A DNA stretch of 44,222 nt from Oscillospiraceae bacterium (lineage in GTDB: Bacteria; Bacillota; Clostridia; Oscillospirales; Oscillospiraceae). The notes under the pieces were generated by a model. That model did no database searches. It was not told where the DNA came from and saw only the letters and a list, made by a program, of their open reading frames with translations. The DNA lies in the NCBI GenBank assembly GCA_024697625.1, contig JAILFJ010000008.1:1-44222 (forward strand). The letters run 5' to 3'. Positions 16,230 to 24,476 of the stretch are shown piece after piece (positions within the stretch are counted from its first letter, which is position 1; each line of letters opens with the position of its first letter). The translations under genes were made by a program, and so were the position numbers.

Positions 16230-17465
16230 TTATACCTGCTTTCTTCCTTTTTTTACAGCGCGACTGCGCTGTTTCCCGAAAACGGCGGGATGGATCAGAA
16301 GAAGAATAAGATCAATCGGAACTAGCATCAGGAGCAGAGTGAGCAGTGTTCCCGGAAGTTGGATCGGCGTTCTTTCCAGCAGGGGAGTCTCTCTGACCTT
16401 GATGTAACCGCAGATTTCACAGGTACCGGTTTCCTCTCCGTGTTCCCGTCGGGTTGCAGCACGAGTCTCAGTCCAGACAAAGATATGAGAGGCCTGGTCA
16501 GAACGCTCACCGTCTTCCCGACATTCGTGCCAATGGTTTTCCGCATCGCGAAACCACTCATCCGAAAAAACATGCTCATGCGGAGTTTCCTCAGGTATGG
16601 CTTCTGCTTCCGGGATTTCAGATGCTTCGGAAGAAGCTGATTCTTCATCAGTATCCGCAGGAGTCGCTGATGCACTGACTGCAGACTCGACCGTTGGAAC
16701 GGGGGTTGGGGCCGGAGTCGCAGCGGCACGCGATGGATCAGGGATGACAGTTAAAAGCGCAGGCTGAGACTGGACAACATTTCCGTCTCCTGCACCGAAG
16801 AAATTACAGATCACACTCCATCCGTTGAGCTCATAGGGGATATTGTAGAGCATCAGTTTCGCTGTACCGTTTCCCTGAACTTCCATGCCGGGAAAGCGGT
16901 TTTTCAGATTATCCATCAGGATGAAATCCGTTGCCGTAGAATTCACCAGCATCCACTGATAGTCACGGATATAAGTACCGGAAACGACAAAAGAGGCCAT
17001 GCCATATTCATTTACTGTCTCTTTGCCGGGCTGTTTATAAACGGTCGGAGCCCAGACCGCAGCAGTATACTCGCGGATCAGGGTAACAGATTTCCCCGTC
17101 CCGTCAGGGTAGGCGCTGACTGCACTGTTGTTGAGGTAACAGGCAGCTCCTGGATCAATATAGTATCCCTCTGCTGCCGCAATCTGGATACGGAGCTGAT
17201 AGGTCTCAGCGTTAAAAGCGCCAACGGCCATATTACCGGCAGCATCAAACCAGGCAGCACCGACAATGTAACAGCCGGGCGTACTGGTAGCGGCAGAGAT
17301 CGAAGCGGGGTCCATCAGCGCAACCGGTGTTGCTGAAATAGTCGTCAGGATTTTCGTGATGACCTCGCCGTCTGCTGAAGCGCAATTTGGATAGAACGCA
17401 CTCACGGACAGAAACAGACACAGAATCAGCGCCACGGCACCGAGACGTTTTATTCGGATTGGCAT
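16230..17465 (-). CDS. Cell-surface protein with signal peptide, His/Cys segment and C-terminal TM anchor
   Basis: The product has 411 residues. It has a signal peptide (1-31), a beta-rich extracellular region (about 32-240), a Pro-Thr/Ser/Glu-rich linker starting PATPAPTPVPT, then a His/Trp/Cys segment (HEHVFSDEWFRDAENHWHEC...CEICGYI) resembling zinc-ribbon-like repeats common in Firmicutes surface proteins. It ends in one membrane helix (about 375-400) and a basic tail, as in LPxTG-like anchors but without an obvious sortase motif. A very strong AAGGAGGT ribosome binding site precedes ATG 17465. The ligand is unknown. Confidence 0.75.
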   Translation of the reverse strand: MPIRIKRLGAVALILCLFLSVSAFYPNCASADGEVITKILTTISATPVALMDPASISAATSTPGCYIVGAAWFDAAGNMAVGAFNAETYQLRIQIAAAEGYYIDPGAACYLNNSAVSAYPDGTGKSVTLIREYTAAVWAPTVYKQPGKETVNEYGMASFVVSGTYIRDYQWMLVNSTATDFILMDNLKNRFPGMEVQGNGTAKLMLYNIPYELNGWSVICNFFGAGDGNVVQSQPALLTVIPDPSRAAATPAPTPVPTVESAVSASATPADTDEESASSEASEIPEAEAIPEETPHEHVFSDEWFRDAENHWHECREDGERSDQASHIFVWTETRAATRREHGEETGTCEICGYIKVRETPLLERTPIQLPGTLLTLLLMLVPIDLILLLIHPAVFGKQRSRAVKKGRKQV

Positions 17466-17507
17466 TCTGCACCTCCTTCTATCCAGATCAGCTGTTCATT
17501 CTACAGT

Positions 17508-17536
17508 ATTATAGCCCGAATTGCGTACACGGTCAA
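17508..17536 (-). promoter_or_regulatory. Sigma-70-type promoter for the 17465-15261 pair
   Basis: On the minus strand: TTGACC (17536-17531), a 17-base spacer, TATAAT (17513-17508). The leader to ATG 17465 is about 35 bases. Confidence 0.75.
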
Positions 17537-17593
17537 GGGAAAAATGCGGATCGTGTAAAATGAATACGGAGCAGAAGGAAGACGAGCGCAGGA

Positions 17594-17643
17594 ACAAATA
17601 AGCAGACAGATTCCAAAAAAGAGGAACCCGTCTGCTTATTTGT
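17594..17643 (-). terminator. Stem-loop terminating the DUF3798 ABC operon
   Basis: Perfect 14-base arms ACAAATAAGCAGAC (17594-17607) and GTCTGCTTATTTGT (17630-17643), with an inner TTCC/GGAA pair and an A-run in the loop on the plus strand. It lies 24 bases past the last gene of the ABC operon. No long T-run follows, but the lower stem is AT-rich. Confidence 0.6.
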
Positions 17644-17666
17644 ATCACTGAGAATCCCTGGAAAAG

Positions 17667-18143
17667 TCAGAAATCTCCCATCTCGAACTCGTCCATCTCA
17701 TCCCCGCCGGGAAGCTCTTCGTCTTCTGCCGAGGTCTCCGTGGCGAGAGAGACAAACTCGCTCATCCAGGTTTCTTCCGGCAAACCGGCCAGATATGCCG
17801 GGAGATTGACCACAATACCGTCGAGTTGATAGGGAAGTTTCAGCCGGTATGTTTCGGTGGTTTCTTCTCCACCCTTTTCTTTCATGATCTTCAGCGTCAT
17901 TTCAAAGTTTTGCCCAATACAGGTTGCCATTCCACGGTCACGGGCATTGAGCTTTGCCACCTGCTCACCGCCGACAAAAACAGTGATCTTATACGGAGGG
18001 GCATACTCCACGCCATCGACTTCAATCTTTTTGTTGTCGAGATAGACCGTGTGCCCGCGGCCGACAATCATCATACAGACACATATTCCAACCAGAATCA
18101 AAACAGTACCGAGACGGAAGAGAAGGCTTCGTGTCTTATTCAT
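17667..18143 (-). CDS. Small membrane-anchored protein at the end of the ABC operon (DUF6672-like)
   Basis: The product has 158 residues. One N-terminal membrane helix (LLFRLGTVLILVGICVCMMIV) is followed by an extracytoplasmic, beta-rich domain and an acidic tail. From memory this position beside DUF3798 importers is occupied by proteins named DUF6672; I could not confirm this. GGAGG upstream fixes ATG 18143 rather than the longer frame. It overlaps the permease stop by eight bases, so it is co-translated and probably works with the importer. Confidence 0.65.
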   Translation of the reverse strand: MNKTRSLLFRLGTVLILVGICVCMMIVGRGHTVYLDNKKIEVDGVEYAPPYKITVFVGGEQVAKLNARDRGMATCIGQNFEMTLKIMKEKGGEETTETYRLKLPYQLDGIVVNLPAYLAGLPEETWMSEFVSLATETSAEDEELPGGDEMDEFEMGDF

Positions 18144-19257
18144 GAGCTTTTGCCTCCTCCTTCTGAGCCTGGGCCAGCTGCTGCCCCACCAGGCTCTTGT
18201 TCTTACGTTTCTTGGTTTCATACATGATCAGAGACACTGTGATGACGCCGTAGGAGACAAATACACGGAAATACTCGCCGATCATCGAGTCACCGGTAAT
18301 CTGCGCGCCTGCCTTCGGAGCCACGATGAACATGGTGTGGAAGAGGATGACGCCGAGAAATACATTTCCGATGGATGCCTTGTCTACAGAAGCGCCGCCC
18401 ACCAGAAGCGCGGCTATGCAGAACATGCCGATCTGGGAGTGGGAGCTGTATGTGGCAATATTGCCCATGTTCTGAAGGTAGATCACCATACCGAAACCGG
18501 CCAGCACGGTGGACATGATCATGGAGATAATCCGGGTACGCTCAACCTGAATGCCGGCATCCCTGGCAACATTCATATCCTGTCCGACCGCGCGCATGTC
18601 CTGTCCGAGCTTCGTTTTCCGGAACCAGATGATGAAGAGACAAAGAACGCCGATAATCATAAAGGTCAGTACAGGGATTTTCACGCCGCCGATCCGCACC
18701 GCCAGAAGATTGTCCAGACACTGCCGCATATTCAGAAGGGATACAGTATTACGGATACCGTACCCGCGAGGGAGTTTGATCGAAGAGTGTTTGATCGGAA
18801 TGATCGGGCCCATCATATAGAGGACAATGAGCTGATAAATGCCGTTCATAAAGAAGCTGATGATATAGCTCGTGATCATCTCACGGCCTTTGGCCATGTT
18901 GAGAATTTTGCCGCAGAAATAGCCAAGGAGCACGGAGATGGGAATCGACAGAATCATCGCAAGCACAACGCCGGGAATGCCCCAGATCTGCCAGTCGGAA
19001 ACAAGAATTAAAGCAATCTCGCCAGCCATGGCGCCCAGTGTCATGCCAAAATTCAGACCCATACCGGCCATAATCGGAATCAGAAGGCAAAGAATAAGGA
19101 AAATATTACGGCCCATGCGGGTGACGATCTCGTTGAGCAGGTAGCTGAAGGAAAAACCGGACAGCGGAATGCAGACTGCACAGATCAGCACGAACATCAG
19201 AGGGACGGTATTGTCAAAAATAAAATTCCGAATTTTCTTTCCAAAACCGTTATTCAT
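18136..19257 (-). CDS. ABC transporter permease (BPD_transp_2 type), second subunit
   Basis: The product has 373 residues with about nine to ten membrane helices, in the branched-chain/ribose-type permease family. Typical motifs are GMGLNFGMTLGAMAGEIALI and the late LLVGGASVDKASIGNVFLGVILFHT EAA-like region. It should pair with the 19254-20333 permease to form the importer channel. ATG overlaps the upstream stop (ATGA). The charged C terminus (KKRKNKSLVGQQLAQAQ) is cytoplasmic. Confidence 0.88.
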   Translation of the reverse strand: MNNGFGKKIRNFIFDNTVPLMFVLICAVCIPLSGFSFSYLLNEIVTRMGRNIFLILCLLIPIMAGMGLNFGMTLGAMAGEIALILVSDWQIWGIPGVVLAMILSIPISVLLGYFCGKILNMAKGREMITSYIISFFMNGIYQLIVLYMMGPIIPIKHSSIKLPRGYGIRNTVSLLNMRQCLDNLLAVRIGGVKIPVLTFMIIGVLCLFIIWFRKTKLGQDMRAVGQDMNVARDAGIQVERTRIISMIMSTVLAGFGMVIYLQNMGNIATYSSHSQIGMFCIAALLVGGASVDKASIGNVFLGVILFHTMFIVAPKAGAQITGDSMIGEYFRVFVSYGVITVSLIMYETKKRKNKSLVGQQLAQAQKEEAKAHE

Positions 19258-20333
19258 TTTGTACCCTCCGTCTTTCTGGTCAGCGCATACAGAATCATAC
19301 CCTGAGAGGCAACGACACGTATGACCTCGCTCATGTCCATGTGGATCATATTGTTCATGACGGTAGGCGTCATCGTTACGATGCCCTGGAACAGGAAGGT
19401 TCCGATGATGACATTGGCGATGGAAGCCTTGTTTACGCTGGCACCACCGATCAGAATCGCAGAAACCGCCGGAAGAGCCATATAAAACGGAGCCATATAT
19501 AACTGGATAAAACCGAAGCCCTGCTCATAGACGAGAATCCCGATAGCGGCAAGCCAGGTAGACATGACAACCGAGAGAAGCCGCATCCGGTCGACATTGA
19601 CACCGGCAGCCCGTGCAAAGGTAGGATTGGAGCCAACAGCAGTCATGGCGGTACCGGTCTTTGTGTGCAGGAAGGCCCACATCAGAAACGCAAGCAGCGC
19701 AAAGAAAAGCAGCGTCCCTGTCGGGATGGACAGATTCCCGATCCGGATCTGAAGAAAACCTGCCAGAACCTTGTCATAGAAGCCTTCCAGAGAAATCGTC
19801 GTCCGAAGGCCTTTTCCCGCAAAACCCCATACCATTGTCGGACTGTGATAGGGAAGCAGAAGCCACATCATGCACATGAAGGAAACGGATGAAAAACCGA
19901 CATAGGTTGCGATCATCATCTCGCCGCCCTTGATTTTATTCAGCAGCCAGCCGTAACCTGCGCCGAGCAAAAGAGCAAAGGGAGTAGCGATCAGTATGGC
20001 CATCACAAAGCTCATGGGCCCTGTAAAACCGAATTCGATGGAAAGGGTTGCTCCCAGCAGTCCCGAGATAATCCCCAGAGGGAGCCCAAAATTCAGGCCG
20101 CAGCCGGAGTGAATCATCGGAACCATGGCCAGAACCATGACGGCATTCCAGCTGAAGCGATTGATGGTGTTGCTGATCTGTGTCCAGAAATCCGCGCCGA
20201 CAAACGGAGCGGCGATAAAGAGCAGCAACAGGAATGCAGCAATGATCAGACGCGGAAGACCGAAGTTGGCGATCATGGATTTTACACGATCACGGACCGT
20301 GTAGTTGTTTCTGTCTGCCAGACTTTCATTCAT
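19254..20333 (-). CDS. ABC transporter permease (BPD_transp_2 type), first subunit
   Basis: The product has 359 residues and is a paralogue of the 18136 permease: the matching motifs GCGLNFGLPLGIISGLLGA and ILIGGASVNKASIANVIIGTFLFQ are visible. I choose ATG 20333 because AGGTGA lies about seven bases upstream; GTG 20342 is the longer alternative. The N terminus is cytoplasmic and charged. It follows the ATPase stop closely and overlaps the next permease by four bases. Confidence 0.88.
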   Translation of the reverse strand: MNESLADRNNYTVRDRVKSMIANFGLPRLIIAAFLLLLFIAAPFVGADFWTQISNTINRFSWNAVMVLAMVPMIHSGCGLNFGLPLGIISGLLGATLSIEFGFTGPMSFVMAILIATPFALLLGAGYGWLLNKIKGGEMMIATYVGFSSVSFMCMMWLLLPYHSPTMVWGFAGKGLRTTISLEGFYDKVLAGFLQIRIGNLSIPTGTLLFFALLAFLMWAFLHTKTGTAMTAVGSNPTFARAAGVNVDRMRLLSVVMSTWLAAIGILVYEQGFGFIQLYMAPFYMALPAVSAILIGGASVNKASIANVIIGTFLFQGIVTMTPTVMNNMIHMDMSEVIRVVASQGMILYALTRKTEGTK

Positions 20334-20343
20334 CTCGCTCACC

Positions 20344-21939
20344 TCACTTTACCATACTGATCATCAGCATACCGAATTCCTCTGAGGCTTCGGCTGCCGG
20401 CAGGATTCCTGCAATTCTGCCGCCCGAGACGATCGCAATACGGTCGCAGATCTGACGGAGCTCCTCCAGTTCGGAAGAGATCATTACGACCGTAACCCCG
20501 CTTTCGCGGTTGAACTTCTTCAGCGCATCCAAAACCAGTTTTTTTGCTCCAATGTCTATGCCACGGGTGGGTTCGGAAACAAAGAGAAACTTCGGTTCAA
20601 GTGCAAAGGCCTTTGCAAGGCAGACTTTCTGCTGGTTTCCGCCGGAGAGTTCTCTTGCTTTCTGCTTTGAACCGGTACACTTGATGGCAAGCTCGCTGAT
20701 GTAGCGGTCCGTTACTTCATGAATTGCTCTCTCGTCACGCCATTTGATAAGGCCGCCGAGATAATTTTTCAGGAACTTGTTCTGCACCTGCATGGCTGGG
20801 AAGGCAACATTCCATTCCAGCGTCTCGTCCAGCAACAGACCGACTCCCCGCCGATCCTCGGAGACAAAAGCCAACGAGGCGTCAAGGCATTTCCGCGGAC
20901 TGTTCAGCGGAATCGACACTCCGTCCAGCGTGACCTCTCCGCCTGCATCGTAAAGCCCCATGATCCCGTTTGGGATGCCAAGCTTTCCCTGACCGGCCAG
21001 CCCGCCGATTCCCAGAATTTCACCCTCTTTGATATCGAGACTGACATTACGGACAGTTTCGCCCGGCATATCAACCCACAGGTTCCGGATGGACATGACG
21101 GTTTTGGCAGAAGAAAGATCTCTGACCTCAGAATTCGCGGTACTGTCAATGCTTCTGCCGACCATCTTTCTGGAAATCTGACTGACGTCTGTCTCTTTTG
21201 CCGGAACGTCGCTTACAACAAAGCCATCCCGCATGACGATAACCCGGTCACAGACCGAGAGAATCTCCTGAAGCCGGTGCGTAATAAAGATGACCGCGAT
21301 GCCTTTCTCAGACATGGAACGAATCGAATTAAGAAGGGCCTCGGCTTCCTTTTCTGTCAGAACAGCAGTGGGTTCATCCAGAATCAGAAGCTTCAGGTTC
21401 TCTTTACTGAGTTCACGGGCGATTTCTGTAAACTGCTTGTGGCCGACAGGCATCTCGCTGATGAGCATGCCCTTGTCTATTTGAAAGCCCATCTTGTCGA
21501 TGGCGGCCTCAGCCCGCCCGGTCATCTCATTATAGTCAAGCGTGTTGAGACGATCGCCAAAGACTTCGGAAACAATGTTTCTCTTTTTTGGCTCCCGGTT
21601 GAGGAGTATGTTCTCCGTGGCGGTAAAGCCGGGAATCAGAGAAAACTCCTGGTGCACCATGCCGATGCCGGCAGAGAGAGCTTCAAGAGGAGTAGAGAAA
21701 CTGACCGGTTTTCCCTCCAGAAGAATTTCACCCTCAAAGCCGCCGGTCTCCCGGATGACATCCATACCGAAGAGAATTTTCATCAGCGTGCTCTTTCCGG
21801 CTCCGTTTTCTCCGCACAGGCCCAGCACTTCGCCTTCACCCAGCGTGAAATTGATGTCGGTAAGTACCTGGTTTCCGAAAAAATCCTTTTTGATATTGCG
21901 CATTTCCAATAGGGGAGTGCTGCTTGTTCCCATAATCAT
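20344..21939 (-). CDS. ABC transporter ATP-binding protein, double-NBD sugar/nucleoside type
   Basis: The product has 531 residues with two nucleotide-binding domains, as in MglA/RbsA/YufO. NBD1 has Walker A GENGAGKSTLMK and Walker B LLILDEPTAVL. NBD2 has the degenerate Walker A GGLAGQGK normal for this family, signature SGGNQQKVCLAKA and FVSEPTRGIDIGAKK. It energises import through the two permeases. The start is ATG 21939 with AAGGG four bases upstream, or ATG 21933. It is separated from the binding-protein gene by a 73-base gap with a GC-rich hairpin. Confidence 0.92.
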   Translation of the reverse strand: MIMGTSSTPLLEMRNIKKDFFGNQVLTDINFTLGEGEVLGLCGENGAGKSTLMKILFGMDVIRETGGFEGEILLEGKPVSFSTPLEALSAGIGMVHQEFSLIPGFTATENILLNREPKKRNIVSEVFGDRLNTLDYNEMTGRAEAAIDKMGFQIDKGMLISEMPVGHKQFTEIARELSKENLKLLILDEPTAVLTEKEAEALLNSIRSMSEKGIAVIFITHRLQEILSVCDRVIVMRDGFVVSDVPAKETDVSQISRKMVGRSIDSTANSEVRDLSSAKTVMSIRNLWVDMPGETVRNVSLDIKEGEILGIGGLAGQGKLGIPNGIMGLYDAGGEVTLDGVSIPLNSPRKCLDASLAFVSEDRRGVGLLLDETLEWNVAFPAMQVQNKFLKNYLGGLIKWRDERAIHEVTDRYISELAIKCTGSKQKARELSGGNQQKVCLAKAFALEPKFLFVSEPTRGIDIGAKKLVLDALKKFNRESGVTVVMISSELEELRQICDRIAIVSGGRIAGILPAAEASEEFGMLMISMVK

Positions 21940-21962
21940 CTAACCCTTATCTTAAATCATGG

Positions 21963-21984
21963 GGGGAGGAATTGCTCCCTCCCC
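21963..21984 (-). terminator. GC-rich intercistronic hairpin in the ABC operon
   Basis: Stem GGGGAGGA / TCCCTCCCC (one bulged base), loop ATTGC. No T-run follows on the minus strand, so it may be a partial terminator or an RNA-stabilising element that keeps the binding-protein transcript more abundant than the rest, as in many importer operons. Confidence 0.5.
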
Positions 21985-22012
21985 TCAAAGCTGTTGAATA
22001 TGATATTGCGGA

Positions 22013-23209
22013 TTACTTGATGGTGAAGTACTGCTCGGGGACTTCGATCTCGGTGGAGCCCATGTAGTGGCCCGGATCACCCATGATATAGGTATCCTGA
22101 TACACGAGGAAGGTGTTCTCAGACTTTACACCGGTCTCAGCATTGGTGTAGCTGGAACCGTTCCAGGCAGCACCGGGGGAGAAGACCTCGTAGGCCTTCG
22201 CGATATCATCCATATCGAGAAGCTCGCTCTCGCCCTTGATGACGTTCATGGCGTGCTGGGCAAGGCCTGCGGAGACAGTATAACCGTAAGAATAGGCCCA
22301 GGTACCGAACTTGCCGGCGCCGCCCTTCTCGCAGATCGCCTGCTCAACCTTGGAAAGAATCTTGGCATAGTCGCCGGCTTCTTCGGTCAGGTCGATACCC
22401 AGAGCACCGGGATAGCCCATGGTCGGAGAGGGCAGGTCAGCTTCGATGAAGTATCCGCCGTACTCGAGAAGCTGCTTCAGCAGCGGCTCGGTGTGAGCAT
22501 CGTTGGTGCAGAAGTAAGCGGCGTTCTTGCCATACTTCTCAACCCACTCAGGAACTTTTTCAAGGATGTAGGCCTGAGCACCGGCAACACCGACGTCTGT
22601 GGTGGGATCGGGAGCAGTCTCAAGAACGAACTCCATACCGTACTCTGCACAGGCGGCGCGCATGATCGCAACACGACGGCTCATAGTCTCATAGGACATG
22701 TGGCGCGGGAAGGAGATGTGGACAAAGGTGTCACAGCCCAGCTCATGGGCAGTGCGGATGATCAGATAGCCGCGGGCAACAAAGTCATTGTTGCAGACCA
22801 GATCGGCAGCAGAACCGATCTCAGGCAGGTCTTCGTGGCTCTCACCGGCAATGCAGAGAATGTCGGGACGGCGCTCTTTGATCTGACGGAAGGCTTCGGT
22901 AGTGCCAGGGACAGCCTGGTTGACAACGATGGCCTTCATCTGAGGATCGTCGGACATGTTGACGATGGTCTGGATGGTCGTCTCAAGCTCTTCAGTGAAG
23001 TTGTCGGGATAGATGGCGAGCTTCACCATGTCTTCGCCGTACATGGCCTGGAAGGCCTCGGCACCGCGGCGGTCGTCCTCACTCTGAGAGACGGAGCCGG
23101 TGATGATGCCAATGTGGAAATCATCATCCGCAAAGGCAGTGGGCATTGCGATGGCAGCCAGAGAAAACACCAGCGTCAGCGCAAGCAAAACGGACAGGAA
23201 CTTTTTCAT
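22013..23209 (-). CDS. DUF3798 substrate-binding protein of an ABC importer
   Basis: The product has 398 residues with a signal peptide (MKKFLSVLLALTLVFSLAAIAMPTAFA). The mature part has the two-lobed periplasmic-binding fold: FHIGIITGSVSQSEDDRRGAEAF at the start, MKAIVVNQAVPGTTEAFRQI, and NNDFVARGYLIIRTAHELG. It matches DUF3798, a binding-protein family of unknown ligand related to BMP/ribose-type proteins. It has no lipobox Cys, so it would not be lipid-anchored. AGGAGG precedes the ATG. It is first in the operon, behind a promoter and a 43-base near-palindrome. Confidence 0.9.
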   Translation of the reverse strand: MKKFLSVLLALTLVFSLAAIAMPTAFADDDFHIGIITGSVSQSEDDRRGAEAFQAMYGEDMVKLAIYPDNFTEELETTIQTIVNMSDDPQMKAIVVNQAVPGTTEAFRQIKERRPDILCIAGESHEDLPEIGSAADLVCNNDFVARGYLIIRTAHELGCDTFVHISFPRHMSYETMSRRVAIMRAACAEYGMEFVLETAPDPTTDVGVAGAQAYILEKVPEWVEKYGKNAAYFCTNDAHTEPLLKQLLEYGGYFIEADLPSPTMGYPGALGIDLTEEAGDYAKILSKVEQAICEKGGAGKFGTWAYSYGYTVSAGLAQHAMNVIKGESELLDMDDIAKAYEVFSPGAAWNGSSYTNAETGVKSENTFLVYQDTYIMGDPGHYMGSTEIEVPEQYFTIK

Positions 23210-23232
23210 GCTTTCCTCCTAGAATATTTATC

Positions 23233-23275
23233 TTTTGAAACCATTGAACCTTCATAAGGTAGAATCGTTTCAAAA
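23233..23275 (-). repeat. 43-base near-palindrome in the DUF3798 leader
   Basis: Arms of 20 bases (23233-23252 and 23256-23275) match in 17 of 20 positions around a three-base centre. The outer part is TTTTGAAAC...GTTTCAAAA and the inner part ACCTT-ATG-AAGGT as read on the minus strand. It begins two or three bases after the predicted transcription start and ends about 20 bases before the ribosome binding site. It could be a repressor operator (GAAAC half-sites suit LacI-type regulators) or a leader hairpin. Confidence 0.7.
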
Positions 23276-23283
23276 GTGTGAAC

Positions 23284-23312
23284 ACTATATCATGATTCCA
23301 TGGGAATAACAA
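23284..23312 (-). promoter_or_regulatory. Sigma-70-type promoter for the DUF3798 ABC operon
   Basis: On the minus strand: TTGTTA (23312-23307), a 17-base spacer, TATAGT (23289-23284). The start near 23277 abuts the palindrome at 23233-23275. Confidence 0.6.
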
Positions 23313-23334
23313 GACTTTTTTTCAATTTGAAGAC

Positions 23335-23362
23335 AAAAAAAGCGGCACCGTTATGATGCCGC
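23335..23362 (-). terminator. Rho-independent terminator after the E2-like gene
   Basis: On the minus strand GCGGCA (23362-23357), a nine-base loop and TGCCGC (23347-23342) are followed by a run of seven T. It ends transcription 26 bases past the E2-like stop and insulates the ABC promoter. Confidence 0.8.
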
Positions 23363-23387
23363 AATCGAAACAAAAAATCCGGACTCC

Positions 23388-24266
23388 TCAGTCTACATCT
23401 TCCACAACCCGAATGGGAGGCGAAGCCAGCATCTCAGGGTGAGCAAACATATACCGGTAAGCCTGAAGAAACTGGGCCCAGTAATGACCGTCAACGATGC
23501 CCTCGTCCAGGACAAATTTGCAGTCAACGTACTTGTGATCTTCCATCTGGCCGTGCCGGTTCAGTTCATAGGCATGCCGCTTCGCACCGAAAGCAATAAA
23601 AGTCGGAAGTGTGCCAAAATTATAGATGTGATGGAAAACCGGACCAATCCTCAGAGAACCAAGGTCCGTGATAATCATGCTGCCGTGGAAAGGACTGGCA
23701 TTCAGCAGCGACTGAGGGATCCATCCGAAGTAGTCCATGATACGGAGAATCATGATTGCGAAACGAATCAGAAAACGGGGAAGACGCGCAAAGAAATTCG
23801 CCACATCCTCGGTGTTGTTGTCCTCATCAGAGGATTTGATCTCGTCGATCTTGTCATTCATCTTCCTGTATACATCCAGGATGGTGTCAGTGGGCTCAAA
23901 TATCACTTTGATGGTGGTCTCCGGCGCATTCAGCTCAAGTGCTTTCTTGACAGTCATGACAACCTCAATGTTGTCCCGCGCATAAATCCGGCGGCCAACG
24001 ACAAAACGGTTGAGGCCGGGCATCCTCGAGACGCCGCGGATATAGGCGGCGATCATAAAATGCAGGATCCCGATCCCTTTATAGCCCTCGACACGGAGCT
24101 TTCGGAGAAAACGGTCCAGTTCCGTGATCTCAAAGCTCTCCTCATAAAAAATCTGACGGTCATCGCGCTGAGGCATAATAAACGGGATGAATTTGGCAAA
24201 ACCTGGCAGAGAGCGAAGCAAACGACCTTCCTTCCGGTCGCCCAGGCGGTGTTTTGTTCTGGCCAT
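23388..24266 (-). CDS. 2-oxoacid dehydrogenase E2-like acyltransferase-fold protein lacking catalytic His
   Basis: The product has 292 residues. It matches the catalytic (CAT-like) domain of E2 acyltransferases without any lipoyl or E1/E3-binding domain: GSMIITDLGSLRI and the C-terminal DGHYWAQFLQAYRYMFAHPEML. In true E2 enzymes the active site is DHRxxDG; here the aligned residues are DEGIVDG, so the catalytic His is Glu and the Arg is Gly. It keeps the second Asp. No pyruvate dehydrogenase genes are nearby. GGAAGGAG upstream fixes the start. It may bind an acyl-CoA or act as a scaffold; transferase activity is doubtful. Confidence 0.78.
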   Translation of the reverse strand: MARTKHRLGDRKEGRLLRSLPGFAKFIPFIMPQRDDRQIFYEESFEITELDRFLRKLRVEGYKGIGILHFMIAAYIRGVSRMPGLNRFVVGRRIYARDNIEVVMTVKKALELNAPETTIKVIFEPTDTILDVYRKMNDKIDEIKSSDEDNNTEDVANFFARLPRFLIRFAIMILRIMDYFGWIPQSLLNASPFHGSMIITDLGSLRIGPVFHHIYNFGTLPTFIAFGAKRHAYELNRHGQMEDHKYVDCKFVLDEGIVDGHYWAQFLQAYRYMFAHPEMLASPPIRVVEDVD

Positions 24267-24476
24267 GATACTCCTTCCGATGGGACTGCCATCGATTGTG
24301 TTTGTTATTGTGGATACAGGGAAAATCGCTAAAAAGATGTTCTGACATTCTCAGGCATCTCCAATCCTCAGAGATCCGTAATGATTGCAGAGAACGGAGT
24401 GCAGGACTGAAAATAAAAGAGACAGACAATGCGGTATTGTAAGTGATGAGCCTCAAAAAAACAAGTGCTTGACAGG

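Noticed and set aside
18049..19011. 320-codon plus-strand ORF opposite an ABC permease, His/Asp-rich
   Set aside because: Antisense shadow; the composition mirrors hydrophobic permease codons.
20344..21939. Degenerate Walker A in the second nucleotide-binding domain of the ABC ATPase
   Set aside because: This is normal in MglA/RbsA-type double ATPases, not a defect.
22067..23257. 396-codon plus-strand ORF opposite the DUF3798 gene
   Set aside because: Antisense shadow of a well-supported binding protein.
24460..24476. Possible terminator after the helicase-loader gene (CAAG-CA-CTTG then seven T)
   Set aside because: The stem would need a two-base loop, so it cannot form as drawn, although the T-run is real.
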